A stretch of 64,000 bases of DNA from Comamonadaceae bacterium (GTDB lineage: Bacteria > Pseudomonadota > Gammaproteobacteria > Burkholderiales > Burkholderiaceae_C). Made by a program: the position numbers and the translations under genes. Location: assembly GCA_947455145.1 (NCBI GenBank), contig CANGME010000007.1, forward strand, positions 124,001 to 188,000, read 5' to 3'. The notes beneath the pieces are model-generated. The model was not told the DNA's origin. It saw only the letters and a list, made by a program, of their open reading frames with translations, and did no database searches. Positions 40,554-49,002 of the stretch are shown one piece after another; position 1 is the first letter of the stretch; each line of letters starts with the position of its first letter.

Positions 40554-41506
40554 GCGCCCACCTGCGTCAACCAGTGCGCGTACTTGGGGTTGCGGCCATG
40601 CACGATGTCAAAGAAGGCGCTCTGGATTTTCTCGGTGATGGGGCCACGTGAGCCCACATAGTCATCACGCCCGAGTTCAATGCGGTCTAGCTCACGAATC
40701 GGCGTCACCTCGGCGGCCGTGCCAGTGAAGAAGGCTTCGTCGCAGATATAGACCTCATCGCGTGTAATGCGCTTTTGCACCACTTCCAGCCCTAAGTCTT
40801 TGCAAATGTGGAACACGGTGTTGCGGGTGATGCCATTGAGCGCACCAGCGGACAAATCAGGCGTATAGACCACGCCACCCTTGACGACGAAGAGGTTTTC
40901 ACCCGCGCCTTCGGAAACAAAGCCGTTGGCGTCAAGCAGCATGGCTTCGTCGTAGCCGTCGTCGGTGGCTTCCATATTGGCCAGGATGGAGTTGGTGTAG
41001 TTGCTCACCGCTTTGGCCTGCGTCATGGTGATGTTGACGTGGTGACGCGTGTAGCTGGAGATTTTGACGCGGATGCCGCGCTTCATGCCCTCTTCGCCCA
41101 GGTACGCACCCCAGGGCCAAGCGGCCACCATTAGATGAATGGTGTTGCCTTTGGGTGAAACGCCCAATTTTTTGTCGCCAATCCAGCTCAAGGGACGCAG
41201 GTAGCCGCCCTCCAACTTGTTCTCGCGGATCACGGCGGTTTGCGCCTCATTGACCTGCGCTTGGGTGAAGGGGATTTGCATGCGCAAAATCTTGGCGCTG
41301 TTGAACAGGCGCTCGGTGTGCTCTTGCAGGCGGAAGATGGCCGTGCCCTTGTCGGTCTTGTACGCGCGCACACCTTCAAACACGCCGCAGCCGTAGTGCA
41401 GGGTGTGGGTCAGCACGTGGATTTTGGCGTCACGCCATTCGACCATCTGGCCATCCATCCAGATTTTGCCGTCGCGGTCAGACATTGAAGGGGTTAGGGC
41501 GCTCAT
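40550..41506 (-). CDS. ilvE: Branched-chain amino acid aminotransferase
   Basis: PLP-dependent class IV aminotransferase that makes or degrades leucine, isoleucine and valine using glutamate. The 318-residue product starts at the ATG at 41506 (GAGGA 8 bases upstream); a start 36 bases earlier lacks a ribosome-binding site. The PLP lysine is in TMTQAKAVSNYTNSILANMEA (about residue 162), and DGYDEAMLLDANGFVSEGAGENLFVV and the FFTGTAAEVTPIRELD motif are canonical. It heads the ilvE-zinc finger-waaF set. Confidence 0.95.
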   Translation of the reverse strand: MSALTPSMSDRDGKIWMDGQMVEWRDAKIHVLTHTLHYGCGVFEGVRAYKTDKGTAIFRLQEHTERLFNSAKILRMQIPFTQAQVNEAQTAVIRENKLEGGYLRPLSWIGDKKLGVSPKGNTIHLMVAAWPWGAYLGEEGMKRGIRVKISSYTRHHVNITMTQAKAVSNYTNSILANMEATDDGYDEAMLLDANGFVSEGAGENLFVVKGGVVYTPDLSAGALNGITRNTVFHICKDLGLEVVQKRITRDEVYICDEAFFTGTAAEVTPIRELDRIELGRDDYVGSRGPITEKIQSAFFDIVHGRNPKYAHWLTQVGA

Positions 41507-41572
41507 GAATACGTTCCTCGGGGTAGGTTCTGGGCCAGACACACTGGCAAAACGTGGGTTGAAGGTGTGATT

Positions 41573-42019
41573 TTACGGGGCGACCGAGTCGCTCGGCTGA
41601 GCGGGGGTTACAGCAGGGATTTCTGTGGGGCTGGTGGGGCGCACCATCTCCCACTTCACCAGCTTGCCGTGGCTGAATTCGCAGGTGACAAAAGATTCCG
41701 AGTTATCGGTCCAGCGGTACACCTCGGGTTGCGCATCTTTGGGGGATTGCAGCGCCCCGAGCGCCTTGGTCATGGCCACCACATGCATCAGTGTCACGCC
41801 GGGCTGGAGCTTGGCGTTGAGCATGACGGCGCTGGCCACCGTGCCGACGGGGCGAGCGGAGGCGCGCTGCAAGACCTGCATCATGCGGGTGAAATGCAGC
41901 AACATCCACATCACCAACCCGCCCACAACGATGGCCACGCCGGGCCAGCTGTAAGCGTAGAAGGCATAGGCGACGAGAAAAACAGCGCCGGCGGGAATGA
42001 GAAATTTTTTGAAAGGCAT
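41573..42019 (-). CDS. Conserved membrane protein of unknown function
   Basis: Not recognised beyond a family of short betaproteobacterial membrane proteins. The 148 residues hold two helices (about 7-22 and 25-44), then a soluble part with VASAVMLNAKLQPGVTLMHVVAMTKALGALQ and RWTDNSESFVTCEFSHGKLVKWEMVRP. The C-terminal 20 residues are Pro/Thr/Ser-rich and unordered. It is transcribed in the same direction as ilvE and the histidine kinase but has gaps of 62-67 bases on both sides. No role is proposed. Confidence 0.75.
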   Translation of the reverse strand: MPFKKFLIPAGAVFLVAYAFYAYSWPGVAIVVGGLVMWMLLHFTRMMQVLQRASARPVGTVASAVMLNAKLQPGVTLMHVVAMTKALGALQSPKDAQPEVYRWTDNSESFVTCEFSHGKLVKWEMVRPTSPTEIPAVTPAQPSDSVAP

Positions 42020-42081
42020 GGGTGGATTTTCTCAGGTTTGGCAAGCGGCAAATCGAGGTGGCCATCGACCCCAACGTCCCC

Positions 42082-43398
42082 TTAAAAAACAAGCCGCACT
42101 TCAAACCCCGTGGGGTGACCCTCGGGCGGCGAGACGAATCGCAGTTGCCCACCGTGGCGATCCAAAATGGTTTTAACAATGGACAAGCCCAGCCCGAAGC
42201 CAGTGGCATCTTTGGACTGACGGACATGACGGACTGACAGCTCACCCAGCATTTGCGCCGACACGCCCGGGCCGAAGTCTCTAATAACTATCTCGCCCGT
42301 GTCGCCCACCTCAATTTCCACCACGCTCCCTTGGCCGTAACGCAAGCTGTTCTCAATCAAGTTTCTGAGCGCGATGGCCATGGAGTCAAAGTCACCGTTG
42401 ACTTGCAAAAGTGGGGTCGAAGGGCGGTGCAGAAAATGGATGGCCGTCTTCACGGTATCAAAGTCTTGCAGCACAGCAGAAATCACCTCATTTAAAACAA
42501 CTGTGTCCTTGGTCAAGGCAGCGCCCGACTCGGCACGTGAGAGCTGGAGAAGTTTTTCAGTTCGCCGTTTTAATTTGATGAGCGCATCGCTTACAAAGTT
42601 GACTTCTGCACGCGCAGCCGTTGACAAATCAAGGGCCAGCGCATTGGCAAGCCGCAGTTGTGCCACGGTCAAAGGTGTGCGTAACTCGTGCGCCGCATTG
42701 GCGGCCAAAGAGCGCTCGGTTTGCAAAGCCTCATGCAAGCGAAGCAGCAGCTGATTCACGCTGTCAGCCAATGACACCAGCTCATCCGGCAGGCCCAGGA
42801 CGTTGACAGGGTCCAGGTTGGGACCACCGCGCAGACGCACCTGCACCCTGAGTTCATCCACCGGCGCCAAACGCAAGCGCACTGTGCGATTCACCAAATA
42901 CGCAAGCAAGGGCAAGATGCCCAACAAGGGGCTCAGTAAAAACAACAGGCTTTCATTGCGCGCCTCCGCCCGGTGACTCACCGGGTCGGCCACGTGAATG
43001 AAAAGCGTGCGACTTGCATTGCCCAGGGTGTATATGCGCCACTGATTGGTCTGTGAAAAACCGCCCTCCAGAGAGGCCCCGATCGTCTGCTCAGGCGCAC
43101 CGCTGGACTTCATCAAAACCCGACCCGACACATCAACCAGTTGGTACACCATCTTGGGCGCAGGCGTGCCCGTGCTCGCCGTGTCCAAGTCGGCGTCAGT
43201 TCGGGCATGCTCGTGTTCGTGCGCCGCCAACTCCAGCAAGCGCACCGCACTTTCGGTCAACGCACTGTCAAAGCCTTCTGCAATCTCGGTGTGGACATAC
43301 CAACCCACGGCAGCAGCACTGGCAATCCAAAAACCACACACCCACACCAAAATGGCATAACTCAGCTGCCCGCTCAGGCTACTAAAGCGTTGCGTCAT
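42082..43398 (-). CDS. Sensor histidine kinase (QseC/TctE-like)
   Basis: Kinase of 438 residues. Helices at about 14-33 and 155-175 enclose a periplasmic domain of about 120 residues (ESAVRLLELAAHEHEHARTD, RVLMKSSGAPEQ, QWRIYTLGNASRTLFIHVADP). HAMP-like linker, HisKA with AANAAHELRTPLTVAQLRLAN and HATPase with NLIENSLRYGQG, IRDFGPGV and GFGLGLSIVKTILDRHGG follow; the catalytic boxes are intact. It overlaps its response regulator by 4 bases (ATGA). The pair lies divergent to the DUF5666 lipoprotein gene, its likely target. Confidence 0.9.
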   Translation of the reverse strand: MTQRFSSLSGQLSYAILVWVCGFWIASAAAVGWYVHTEIAEGFDSALTESAVRLLELAAHEHEHARTDADLDTASTGTPAPKMVYQLVDVSGRVLMKSSGAPEQTIGASLEGGFSQTNQWRIYTLGNASRTLFIHVADPVSHRAEARNESLLFLLSPLLGILPLLAYLVNRTVRLRLAPVDELRVQVRLRGGPNLDPVNVLGLPDELVSLADSVNQLLLRLHEALQTERSLAANAAHELRTPLTVAQLRLANALALDLSTAARAEVNFVSDALIKLKRRTEKLLQLSRAESGAALTKDTVVLNEVISAVLQDFDTVKTAIHFLHRPSTPLLQVNGDFDSMAIALRNLIENSLRYGQGSVVEIEVGDTGEIVIRDFGPGVSAQMLGELSVRHVRQSKDATGFGLGLSIVKTILDRHGGQLRFVSPPEGHPTGFEVRLVF

Positions 43399-44060
43399 TC
43401 GTTGTCTCCAGTGAAGCGGTATCCGATGCCGCGCAGCGTTTGAATGCAGTTTCGACCAATCTTTTTTCGCAAGTTGCTGATGAAAACCTCCAGGGTATTG
43501 CTGTCCGTCTCCTGATCAAAACCGTATAAGGCACTCAGCAATGCGTCTCGCGTGTGAACACGGTCTGCCCGTGAGACCAGAACCCGCAATAGCGCCCATT
43601 CCTTGCTGGTCAACTCCACGGGAAAGCCCTTGACCACAACACGACTTTTGGACAAGTCCACCTCGATACTGCCAAACTTCAAAATCGCACTGGCACTGCC
43701 GCTGCTGCGTCGCTGCACGGCCCGCAACCGCGCCAACAATTCATCGGGGTCAAAGGGTTTGACGAGGTAGTCGTCCGCTCCAGCGTCCAGTCCGCGGATG
43801 CGATCCGATATCTGATCGCGCGCCGTCAAGATGAGCACGCATGCTTCAGGCGCAACTCGCTTAATGGTGGGTAAGAGGTCGAGCCCATTGCCGTCCGGCA
43901 AATGCAAGTCCAGCAGAACTACATCCCAATTCGTCAGGGGGAGTAACTTGCGTGTTGCCTGGATGCTTGTAGCCGCTTCAACGACGAAATCTCGCGTCGA
44001 TAAAAATGCCGTCATGGCCGCAGCAAGATCACTGTCGTCTTCAATCAAAAGTACTTTCAA
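43395..44060 (-). CDS. OmpR-family response regulator (QseB/TctD-like)
   Basis: Regulator of 221 residues, with acidic pair Asp8/Asp9, phospho-acceptor Asp51 (VVLLDLHLPDGNG), Lys in YLVKPF and a winged helix with ELTSKEWALLRVLVSRADRVHTRDALLSALYG and EVFISNLRKKIGRNCIQTLRGIGYRF. It is encoded upstream of its kinase by 4-base overlap. The region between this gene and the DUF5666 gene (44061-44242) contains a direct repeat CCACCATT at 44085-44092 and 44108-44115 that may be a binding site, but this is weak evidence. Confidence 0.9.
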   Translation of the reverse strand: MKVLLIEDDSDLAAAMTAFLSTRDFVVEAATSIQATRKLLPLTNWDVVLLDLHLPDGNGLDLLPTIKRVAPEACVLILTARDQISDRIRGLDAGADDYLVKPFDPDELLARLRAVQRRSSGSASAILKFGSIEVDLSKSRVVVKGFPVELTSKEWALLRVLVSRADRVHTRDALLSALYGFDQETDSNTLEVFISNLRKKIGRNCIQTLRGIGYRFTGDNE

Positions 44061-44242
44061 TCCAGCTCCTCAGGCTCGGTCGACCCACCATTGAATCGAC
44101 TCAATAGCCACCATTAAAACTTACAAAAATGAAGCAAAGCTGAAGACGCAACTCAAGCTTTATTCAGGTCAACGCGTCACCATAGCAGCACTTCTTTGTT
44201 TGGCACTCGCCAGAAAAGTACACCAACCTTGGAGACATATTG

Positions 44243-45724
44243 ATGAAAGCAACTTTTTCAAACCTTGTGACGGGCCTATTGTCAGCAGCCCTGCTATCTG
44301 CCTGCGGAGGTGGAGGTGGCAATGATGTGGGAAACGCAAATAACGCGACCACAACTTCACCCGTATCGGGTGTGGCCGCCACATCGGTGTTCCAGGGGCC
44401 TGTGGCGGGCCTGGGCTCGGTGATTGTTAATGGTGTTCGGTTCTCGGTGGTAGGGGCTAATCTGAGCGACGACGACAGCAAGAGCCTGACCTCTGCCGAC
44501 TTGCAAATCGGTATGCAGGTCAGAATCAGCGGCAGCAGTGACCAGCAACTTCTGACCGGCACGGCTAACAGTGTTGAGCTGGCCCACGGCACGCGTGGCC
44601 CGATTACGCTTCTCAACGCAGCACTCAACACATTGACCGTGATGGGGCAAAAAGTAGTGGTCAATGCTACTACCGCCTACCGGGGCGTGGCCGGCCTGAA
44701 CGCTTTGGTCAGCGGTGATATGGTTGAAGTACATGGCATTGCACAAGCCGATGGCAGCGTTGTGGCCACGCTGATTGAGAAGAAAACCGTGTCAGTGTTC
44801 AGCGTGCGTGGCACAGTGTCAGCGCTCAACACCAGTTCCAAAACGTTCACTTTGGGAACTTTGTTGGTGGACTACAGCACCACGGTTGTTCAAGGCTCTT
44901 TGGTCAACGGCGTAACGGTGCGAGTCCGCTCTGCCACCCAACCCGTGAGCGCCCGGTTAACGCCCACCTCGGTTGACGTGATTAATGCCACGCAGGCACT
45001 CACGGCCAACACCACGCTGAAGCTCAAAGGCGCAGTGAGTGCGCTGCCTTCTGCAGGCCGATTAACACTTGAGGGATCGACGGTAGATATCTCCTCAGTG
45101 GCGTTGTTGGGTGGCACCACCGTGAAGATGGGTGACGTGATCGAGGTGCGTGGCGTGTGGGATGGCAGCATTCTTAAAGCCACTCAAATCGAATTTAATG
45201 GCTACAGAGAGGCGCAGGCCGGGTTTAGCAACGAACTTTACGGAAACATCAGCACCTTTACCTCGCTATCCAGCTTCGTGGTCAATGGAGTGATCGTGGA
45301 CGCCTCTGCCATCACCGGCTTGACTGCCTCATTGCTTCCAGCGGGCACTTATGTGGAGGTTAAGGGATCTATGCAGGGATCGGCGCTTAAAGCCAGCAAG
45401 GTTGAAATAAAAAACCTGACGACCACCACAACCGCTAGCAACAATTCATCAGAAAGCCTTTCGACAAGTAAAACGGGGGAAACCGACAACAACGACGCCA
45501 AGCAAGTCGTAACTGTGAGCGGTGGCTATTACGAGACCTATGGCACTGTGAGCGCTTATGTCTCCGCCGCTGACTTCAAGGTCAACGGTGTGCGGGTCAA
45601 CGCCATAAGCGCGCTAATCGAACACCCCGAACGTGGTCCTTTGCGCAACGACAGCTTTGTCGAACTAAAAGGCAGCCAAAATGCCAGCGGTGTGTTTGTG
45701 GCCACCAAGCTAGAAATCAAATAG
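44243..45724 (+). CDS. DUF5666-repeat lipoprotein
   Basis: Secreted or envelope lipoprotein of 493 residues. The ATG at 44243 has GGAG 8 bases upstream; the signal peptide ends at a lipobox LSAC with Cys21, then a run of glycines. The body is made of five or six ~65-residue beta-rich DUF5666 units, visible from repeated phrases: VNGVRFSVVGANL, GDMVEVHGIAQADGSVVATLIEKK, VDISSVALLGGTTVKMGDVIEVRGVWDGSILKATQIEF, VDASAITGLTASLLPAGTYVEVKGSMQGSALKASKVEIK and VNAISALIEHPERG. Each ends with a short 'V-E-x-G/S-S-x-x-A-T-K-I/L-E' strand. The function is unknown; the divergent two-component pair probably regulates it. Confidence 0.85.
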   Translation: MKATFSNLVTGLLSAALLSACGGGGGNDVGNANNATTTSPVSGVAATSVFQGPVAGLGSVIVNGVRFSVVGANLSDDDSKSLTSADLQIGMQVRISGSSDQQLLTGTANSVELAHGTRGPITLLNAALNTLTVMGQKVVVNATTAYRGVAGLNALVSGDMVEVHGIAQADGSVVATLIEKKTVSVFSVRGTVSALNTSSKTFTLGTLLVDYSTTVVQGSLVNGVTVRVRSATQPVSARLTPTSVDVINATQALTANTTLKLKGAVSALPSAGRLTLEGSTVDISSVALLGGTTVKMGDVIEVRGVWDGSILKATQIEFNGYREAQAGFSNELYGNISTFTSLSSFVVNGVIVDASAITGLTASLLPAGTYVEVKGSMQGSALKASKVEIKNLTTTTTASNNSSESLSTSKTGETDNNDAKQVVTVSGGYYETYGTVSAYVSAADFKVNGVRVNAISALIEHPERGPLRNDSFVELKGSQNASGVFVATKLEIK

Positions 45725-45741
45725 TTCTGACGCTCAACCGG

Positions 45742-45775
45742 CAAGGGCTGCGCGTTGCGAGACGCGCAGCCCTTG
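45742..45775. terminator. Strong hairpin after the DUF5666 gene (no T-tract)
   Basis: CAAGGGCTGCGCG at 45742-45754 pairs perfectly with CGCGCAGCCCTTG at 45763-45775 around an 8-base loop, giving a 13-bp stem 17 bases after the stop codon. No T run follows, so it is either a weak terminator or a 3' end stabiliser. 45776-45960 shows no gene. Confidence 0.6.
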
Positions 45776-45960
45776 GTCATGGAGAGTGAACTTTTCGCCA
45801 GCATAGTCCCATTTGCTCTGAGACACTCATTGAATGGTTTTCGTACGTCTCCCTGTAGTCACTCAGCAGGCAGTTTGGTGTACGCTACGTCCGGCTTCCC
45901 CCCTGAGCAGGATGGGCGGATATCCCAAAGCTTTCTAACCCGACACTTGAAGGACTCACT

Positions 45961-46851
45961 ATGACCCGTCTGACCGCTGCCGATTTTGACCAAGAGTTAC
46001 TGATTTTGTTTGACGCTTACGTGCACGGTGACCTGGATCGCCGGGGCTTTTTAGACCGCGCCCAAAAGTTTGCTGTGGGCGGCTTGACGGCAGCGGGCCT
46101 GCTGGCGTCACTCAGCCCCAACTTTGCCGCTGCGCAGGTGGTGCCCAAAGACGACAAGCGCATCCAAACCGAGGTGGTGACTGTGGCCTCGCCCGACGGC
46201 TACGGCAGCATCAAAGCCTATGTGGCCAAGCCCGCCAATGCCGCAGGCAAGTTGCCCACCGTCTTGGTGGTGCACGAAAACCGGGGCCTGAACCCGCACA
46301 TTGAAGACATCACCCGCCGGTTGGCGCTTGATGGCTACCTGGCCTTTGCGCCTGATGCCCTCACCCCACTAGGCGGCTACCCTGGCGACGAGGACAAGGC
46401 GCGCGCGCTGTTCGCCACGCTAGACCAGAAAAAAACCCTGCCCGACTTCATCGCCGCCGCTGCCGCGTTGCGAGCGCGCGCCGACTGCAACGGCAAGATC
46501 GGCGTGGTGGGTTTTTGCTACGGTGGCGGCATGGCCCACACCCTTGCCACGCGCCTACCTGACTTGGCCGCTGCCGTACCCTTCTACGGCAACCACCCAC
46601 CGGCCGAGGACGCTGCTAAAGTCAAAGCGCCTTTGTTGATTCATTTTGCAGGGGTGGACGAGCGCATCAACGCGGCGTGGCCCACGTATGAGGCTGCGCT
46701 CAAGGCCGCTGGCACGCGCTACACAGCGCACAGCTACGCCGGCACGCAGCACGGCTTTAACAACGACACCACACCGCGCTTTGACGCCGCAGCCGCCAAA
46801 CTGGCGTGGGAACGCACGATGGCATTTTTTGCGCAGAATTTGAAGGCATAA
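45961..46851 (+). CDS. Dienelactone hydrolase family protein, probably Tat-exported
   Basis: Alpha/beta hydrolase of 296 residues. The N-terminus has an RRGFLDRAQKFAVGGLTAAGLLASL segment (about 27-51) with twin arginines and a hydrophobic stretch ending in FAAAQ, consistent with a Tat signal. The nucleophile is Cys186 in GFCYGGGM, with Glu106 in HENRG, an Asp near 233 and His264 (GTQHGF) completing the site seen in dienelactone hydrolases. It is monocistronic, preceded by a 185-base gap. Substrate unknown; carboxymethylenebutenolide hydrolysis is only one possibility. Confidence 0.87.
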   Translation: MTRLTAADFDQELLILFDAYVHGDLDRRGFLDRAQKFAVGGLTAAGLLASLSPNFAAAQVVPKDDKRIQTEVVTVASPDGYGSIKAYVAKPANAAGKLPTVLVVHENRGLNPHIEDITRRLALDGYLAFAPDALTPLGGYPGDEDKARALFATLDQKKTLPDFIAAAAALRARADCNGKIGVVGFCYGGGMAHTLATRLPDLAAAVPFYGNHPPAEDAAKVKAPLLIHFAGVDERINAAWPTYEAALKAAGTRYTAHSYAGTQHGFNNDTTPRFDAAAAKLAWERTMAFFAQNLKA

Positions 46852-46885
46852 ATGGCTTGAAAGCCAATTAAAAGTTGCGGAATCA

Positions 46886-46902
46886 GTTATAAATTTTGTA
46901 GC
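46886..46902 (+). repeat. Short palindromic repeat GTTAT-AAATTT-GTAGC type
   Basis: The 17-mer GTTATAAATTTTGTAGC, 35 bases after the dienelactone hydrolase stop, is close to the units at 4693 and 54408 and fits the same imperfect palindrome. Its pairing is weaker than in the other two copies. Confidence 0.4.
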
Positions 46903-46940
46903 AAATTGGCGGGTTAATTTTCGTCGCAAGGTGCGTCACT

Positions 46941-47564
46941 TTACGGCGCACCTCGCCACTGCAGCCACCAAAACCCCAACACCGCCAGCACCATCATGAT
47001 GGCCAAGACAAGCCAAGGCTTTTTGATGCCTTGTTCGTGACCCTGCTTGTAGCCCGTTACCATGGCGCGCAGAAGACTTTCCCGGTGCAGCAGGCTGGAC
47101 ACAGCCACCCCCGCCACGTGCACTAGCACCACCGCCAGCATGAAGGACGACGCACCTTCATGCCATTCAGCCACCCAGTTCCCGCCGACGCTGTTGTAGC
47201 TTGCCCAGCCCGTGCCGACGATGACGATGCTGCTGAGCAGCAACAGCACAATCGCTACCGCACCCGCCGGGTTGTGGCCTACGTGGTGTTCTGGTTTGCC
47301 ATTGAGCAAGCTGCGCAGGTAATCCATCACGGCGGCGGGCCCGCGCACAAAATTGGCAAAACGCGCATGGCGTGTGCCCACGCAACCCCATACCAGACGA
47401 AAGGCCACCAGCCCGCCCATGGTGTAGCCCAAGGTGACGTGCGCCAGCCGCCAGCGCTCGCTCTCAGCCGTGAGGTAAGCGCCAGCAAAGCTCAGCACCA
47501 TGAGCCAGTGGAAGACGCGCACCGGGGCGTCCCACACCAAGATTTTTTGGCTGCCTATGCTCAT
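46941..47564 (-). CDS. Cytochrome b561-family protein
   Basis: Inner-membrane diheme b-type cytochrome of 207 residues with four to five helices. Heme histidines are present in VRVFHWLMVLSFAGAYLT (about His19) and LAHVTLGYTMGGLVAFRLVWG (His42), with EWHEGASSFMLAVVLVHVAGV giving two more (about 134 and 147). It is the downstream partner of a diheme cytochrome c and an SHP-type protein, the arrangement known as SHP-DHC-cytochrome b, in which the b protein would pass electrons from the quinone pool to the periplasmic c proteins. It follows the DHC gene after 6 bases. Confidence 0.88.
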   Translation of the reverse strand: MSIGSQKILVWDAPVRVFHWLMVLSFAGAYLTAESERWRLAHVTLGYTMGGLVAFRLVWGCVGTRHARFANFVRGPAAVMDYLRSLLNGKPEHHVGHNPAGAVAIVLLLLSSIVIVGTGWASYNSVGGNWVAEWHEGASSFMLAVVLVHVAGVAVSSLLHRESLLRAMVTGYKQGHEQGIKKPWLVLAIMMVLAVLGFWWLQWRGAP

Positions 47565-47570
47565 GCTGAT

Positions 47571-48050
47571 TTACCGTGGAATCCTGATGTCACGTTCATT
47601 GAAATTGCCCTGCGCCGCATTGGCGTGGCAGGCCACGCAGTTGGATGCACTGCCCACCGAGGCACGCTTCCACACCTCGGGCGCAACTTCGCGGGTATTG
47701 TGCTTGCGCATGAACCATGCGGTCAGGGTTATGCGGTCTTGCGGTGGCTCCTCACTCACGCGCTTGTAGGTGCCTGCATGGGCTTGCAGCCAGGCGCTGA
47801 TGTCTTGCAGGTCTTTGGCATCCAGCGAAGCATCGGTTCCGTAGTGCTTGCTTAGTCCGCCCATCAAACGTTTCCAAGAAGCAGCGGGCAGCACGCCCGG
47901 TGGGTAAGGCGTATGGCAGCTCGCGCACTCTTGTTTGTACAAAGGCAGCACCGTCGCGGGCATGAGGTTGCCATCAGCCTGTGCCACACTCATGAAGGTG
48001 GCCAGACTCAGCAAAACAAGGCTCCAAGAACTCAATCGTTTCAGCGACAT
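47571..48050 (-). CDS. Periplasmic diheme cytochrome c (DHC)
   Basis: Cytochrome of about 159 residues. The ATG at 48050 gives a signal peptide (MSLKRLSSWSLVLLSLATF, cleavage near AQA-DG); a start at 48077 overlapping the preceding stop by 4 bases is also possible. Heme motifs CASCH at 42-46 and CVACH at about 138-142 are present, with the second at the extreme C-terminus as in DHC proteins. It lies between the SHP-like and b561 genes. Probable role: electron carrier between the b561 protein and the SHP-like oxygen- or NO-binding protein. Confidence 0.9.
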   Translation of the reverse strand: MSLKRLSSWSLVLLSLATFMSVAQADGNLMPATVLPLYKQECASCHTPYPPGVLPAASWKRLMGGLSKHYGTDASLDAKDLQDISAWLQAHAGTYKRVSEEPPQDRITLTAWFMRKHNTREVAPEVWKRASVGSASNCVACHANAAQGNFNERDIRIPR

Positions 48051-48073
48051 GTGTGGCTTTCTAAAAGGTGGGT

Positions 48074-48487
48074 TCATCGTTTGAACGTAAGCAGCCAGGC
48101 CAGTACATCGGCCTTCTCGCCCACCGTGCACTCACGCCCCATCACGTCATTGCAATTGCGGCGAAACCATTTGTCAGACTTGGCCGTGTCGGTAAAGCGA
48201 TCCGGATTAAAGGCCGGAGCCAAGGGTGTAATAAGCTTGCCGGTACTGGCGTGTTTGCCTTCGACTGTCGGGCTGGCCGTGTGGCACGTGGCACAACTCC
48301 ACTCTTTGCCATGCTTGGTTGTGAACAACTGCTCCCCGCGTGCTGGCTGAGCAGCCACACCAGCCCGCGTGCTGTAGGCCGCGAGTTGCTCTGCGGGGGT
48401 GAGGGCGTGGGCCACCGAGCACAGGGCCACTGCACTGCAAAACAGCAGGCGCAATTGAGAAGCTTTTGAAAAGATCCCTGGTTGCAT
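48074..48487 (-). CDS. DUF1924/SHP (sphaeroides heme protein)-like cytochrome c
   Basis: Single-heme cytochrome of 137 residues. The ATG at 48487 has GGAG 6 bases upstream and starts a signal peptide ending near VAHA-LT. Heme motif CATCH at 65-69; the sixth ligand in SHP is an asparagine, and Asn111 in RRNCNDVMGREC, with flanking Cys112 and Cys120 that could form the SHP disulfide, fits this. In characterised SHP the Asn leaves on reduction, so the heme binds oxygen or NO. It overlaps no gene but is close (12 bases) to the small upstream protein gene. Confidence 0.86.
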   Translation of the reverse strand: MQPGIFSKASQLRLLFCSAVALCSVAHALTPAEQLAAYSTRAGVAAQPARGEQLFTTKHGKEWSCATCHTASPTVEGKHASTGKLITPLAPAFNPDRFTDTAKSDKWFRRNCNDVMGRECTVGEKADVLAWLLTFKR

Positions 48488-48498
48488 GTTTGTCTCCA

Positions 48499-48882
48499 TC
48501 ACAAAGGCCGTTTTAGAGCTGGCGCTGCTGCGGGTTGGGTAGTTGTTTGCGACTCCATACGCACATCGCTGGTCACGCGGTTGAAGCGCACTGCGGCCAT
48601 GGTCACGGGGTCATAGTAGGCTTCCGTCGTTGAATTGTCTTTGCCAATGGCATAAAACTCGTAGCAATTGCCTTTGGAGATTTTGAAGAACACTTTTGCG
48701 TATTGGCCTTCGTTGAACAACTTGCGAATTTTTTGCTCGCCCACCCAAGCTGATCGCGGCTCTTTGGTACAAACTATGGCCTCTTTGGGGGCGCTGGCGT
48801 GCGCAGTGAAAGCCGCCATGAACAAAGTGGAAAGTGCTATCAGCTGTCGACGGCACGCGATGGGGGAGATGGTTGGCATCAT
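48499..48882 (-). CDS. Exported PepSY-like small protein
   Basis: About 127 residues; the ATG at 48882 has AAGGA 10 bases upstream. A signal peptide (RRQLIALSTLFMAAFTAHA) precedes a domain with PRSAWVGEQKIRKLFNEGQYAKVFFKISKGNCYEFYAIGKDNSTTEAYYDPVTM. This looks like a PepSY-type unit (a small alpha/beta domain found near cytochromes and proteases). It is the first gene of the SHP-DHC-b561 set and is probably co-transcribed. Its role is unknown; binding to the SHP-like protein is possible. Confidence 0.75.
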   Translation of the reverse strand: MMPTISPIACRRQLIALSTLFMAAFTAHASAPKEAIVCTKEPRSAWVGEQKIRKLFNEGQYAKVFFKISKGNCYEFYAIGKDNSTTEAYYDPVTMAAVRFNRVTSDVRMESQTTTQPAAAPALKRPL

Positions 48883-49002
48883 GGCTTCATGTCCTTGAAA
48901 GTAGCTACACCTCGTGCACCCAGCACAAGATTTCAAGTCGAGTCTGACCGCTCTACCTTAGGGCTTCCTTAACGACACCTAAAAAGATACTTACCCCAAG
49001 CG

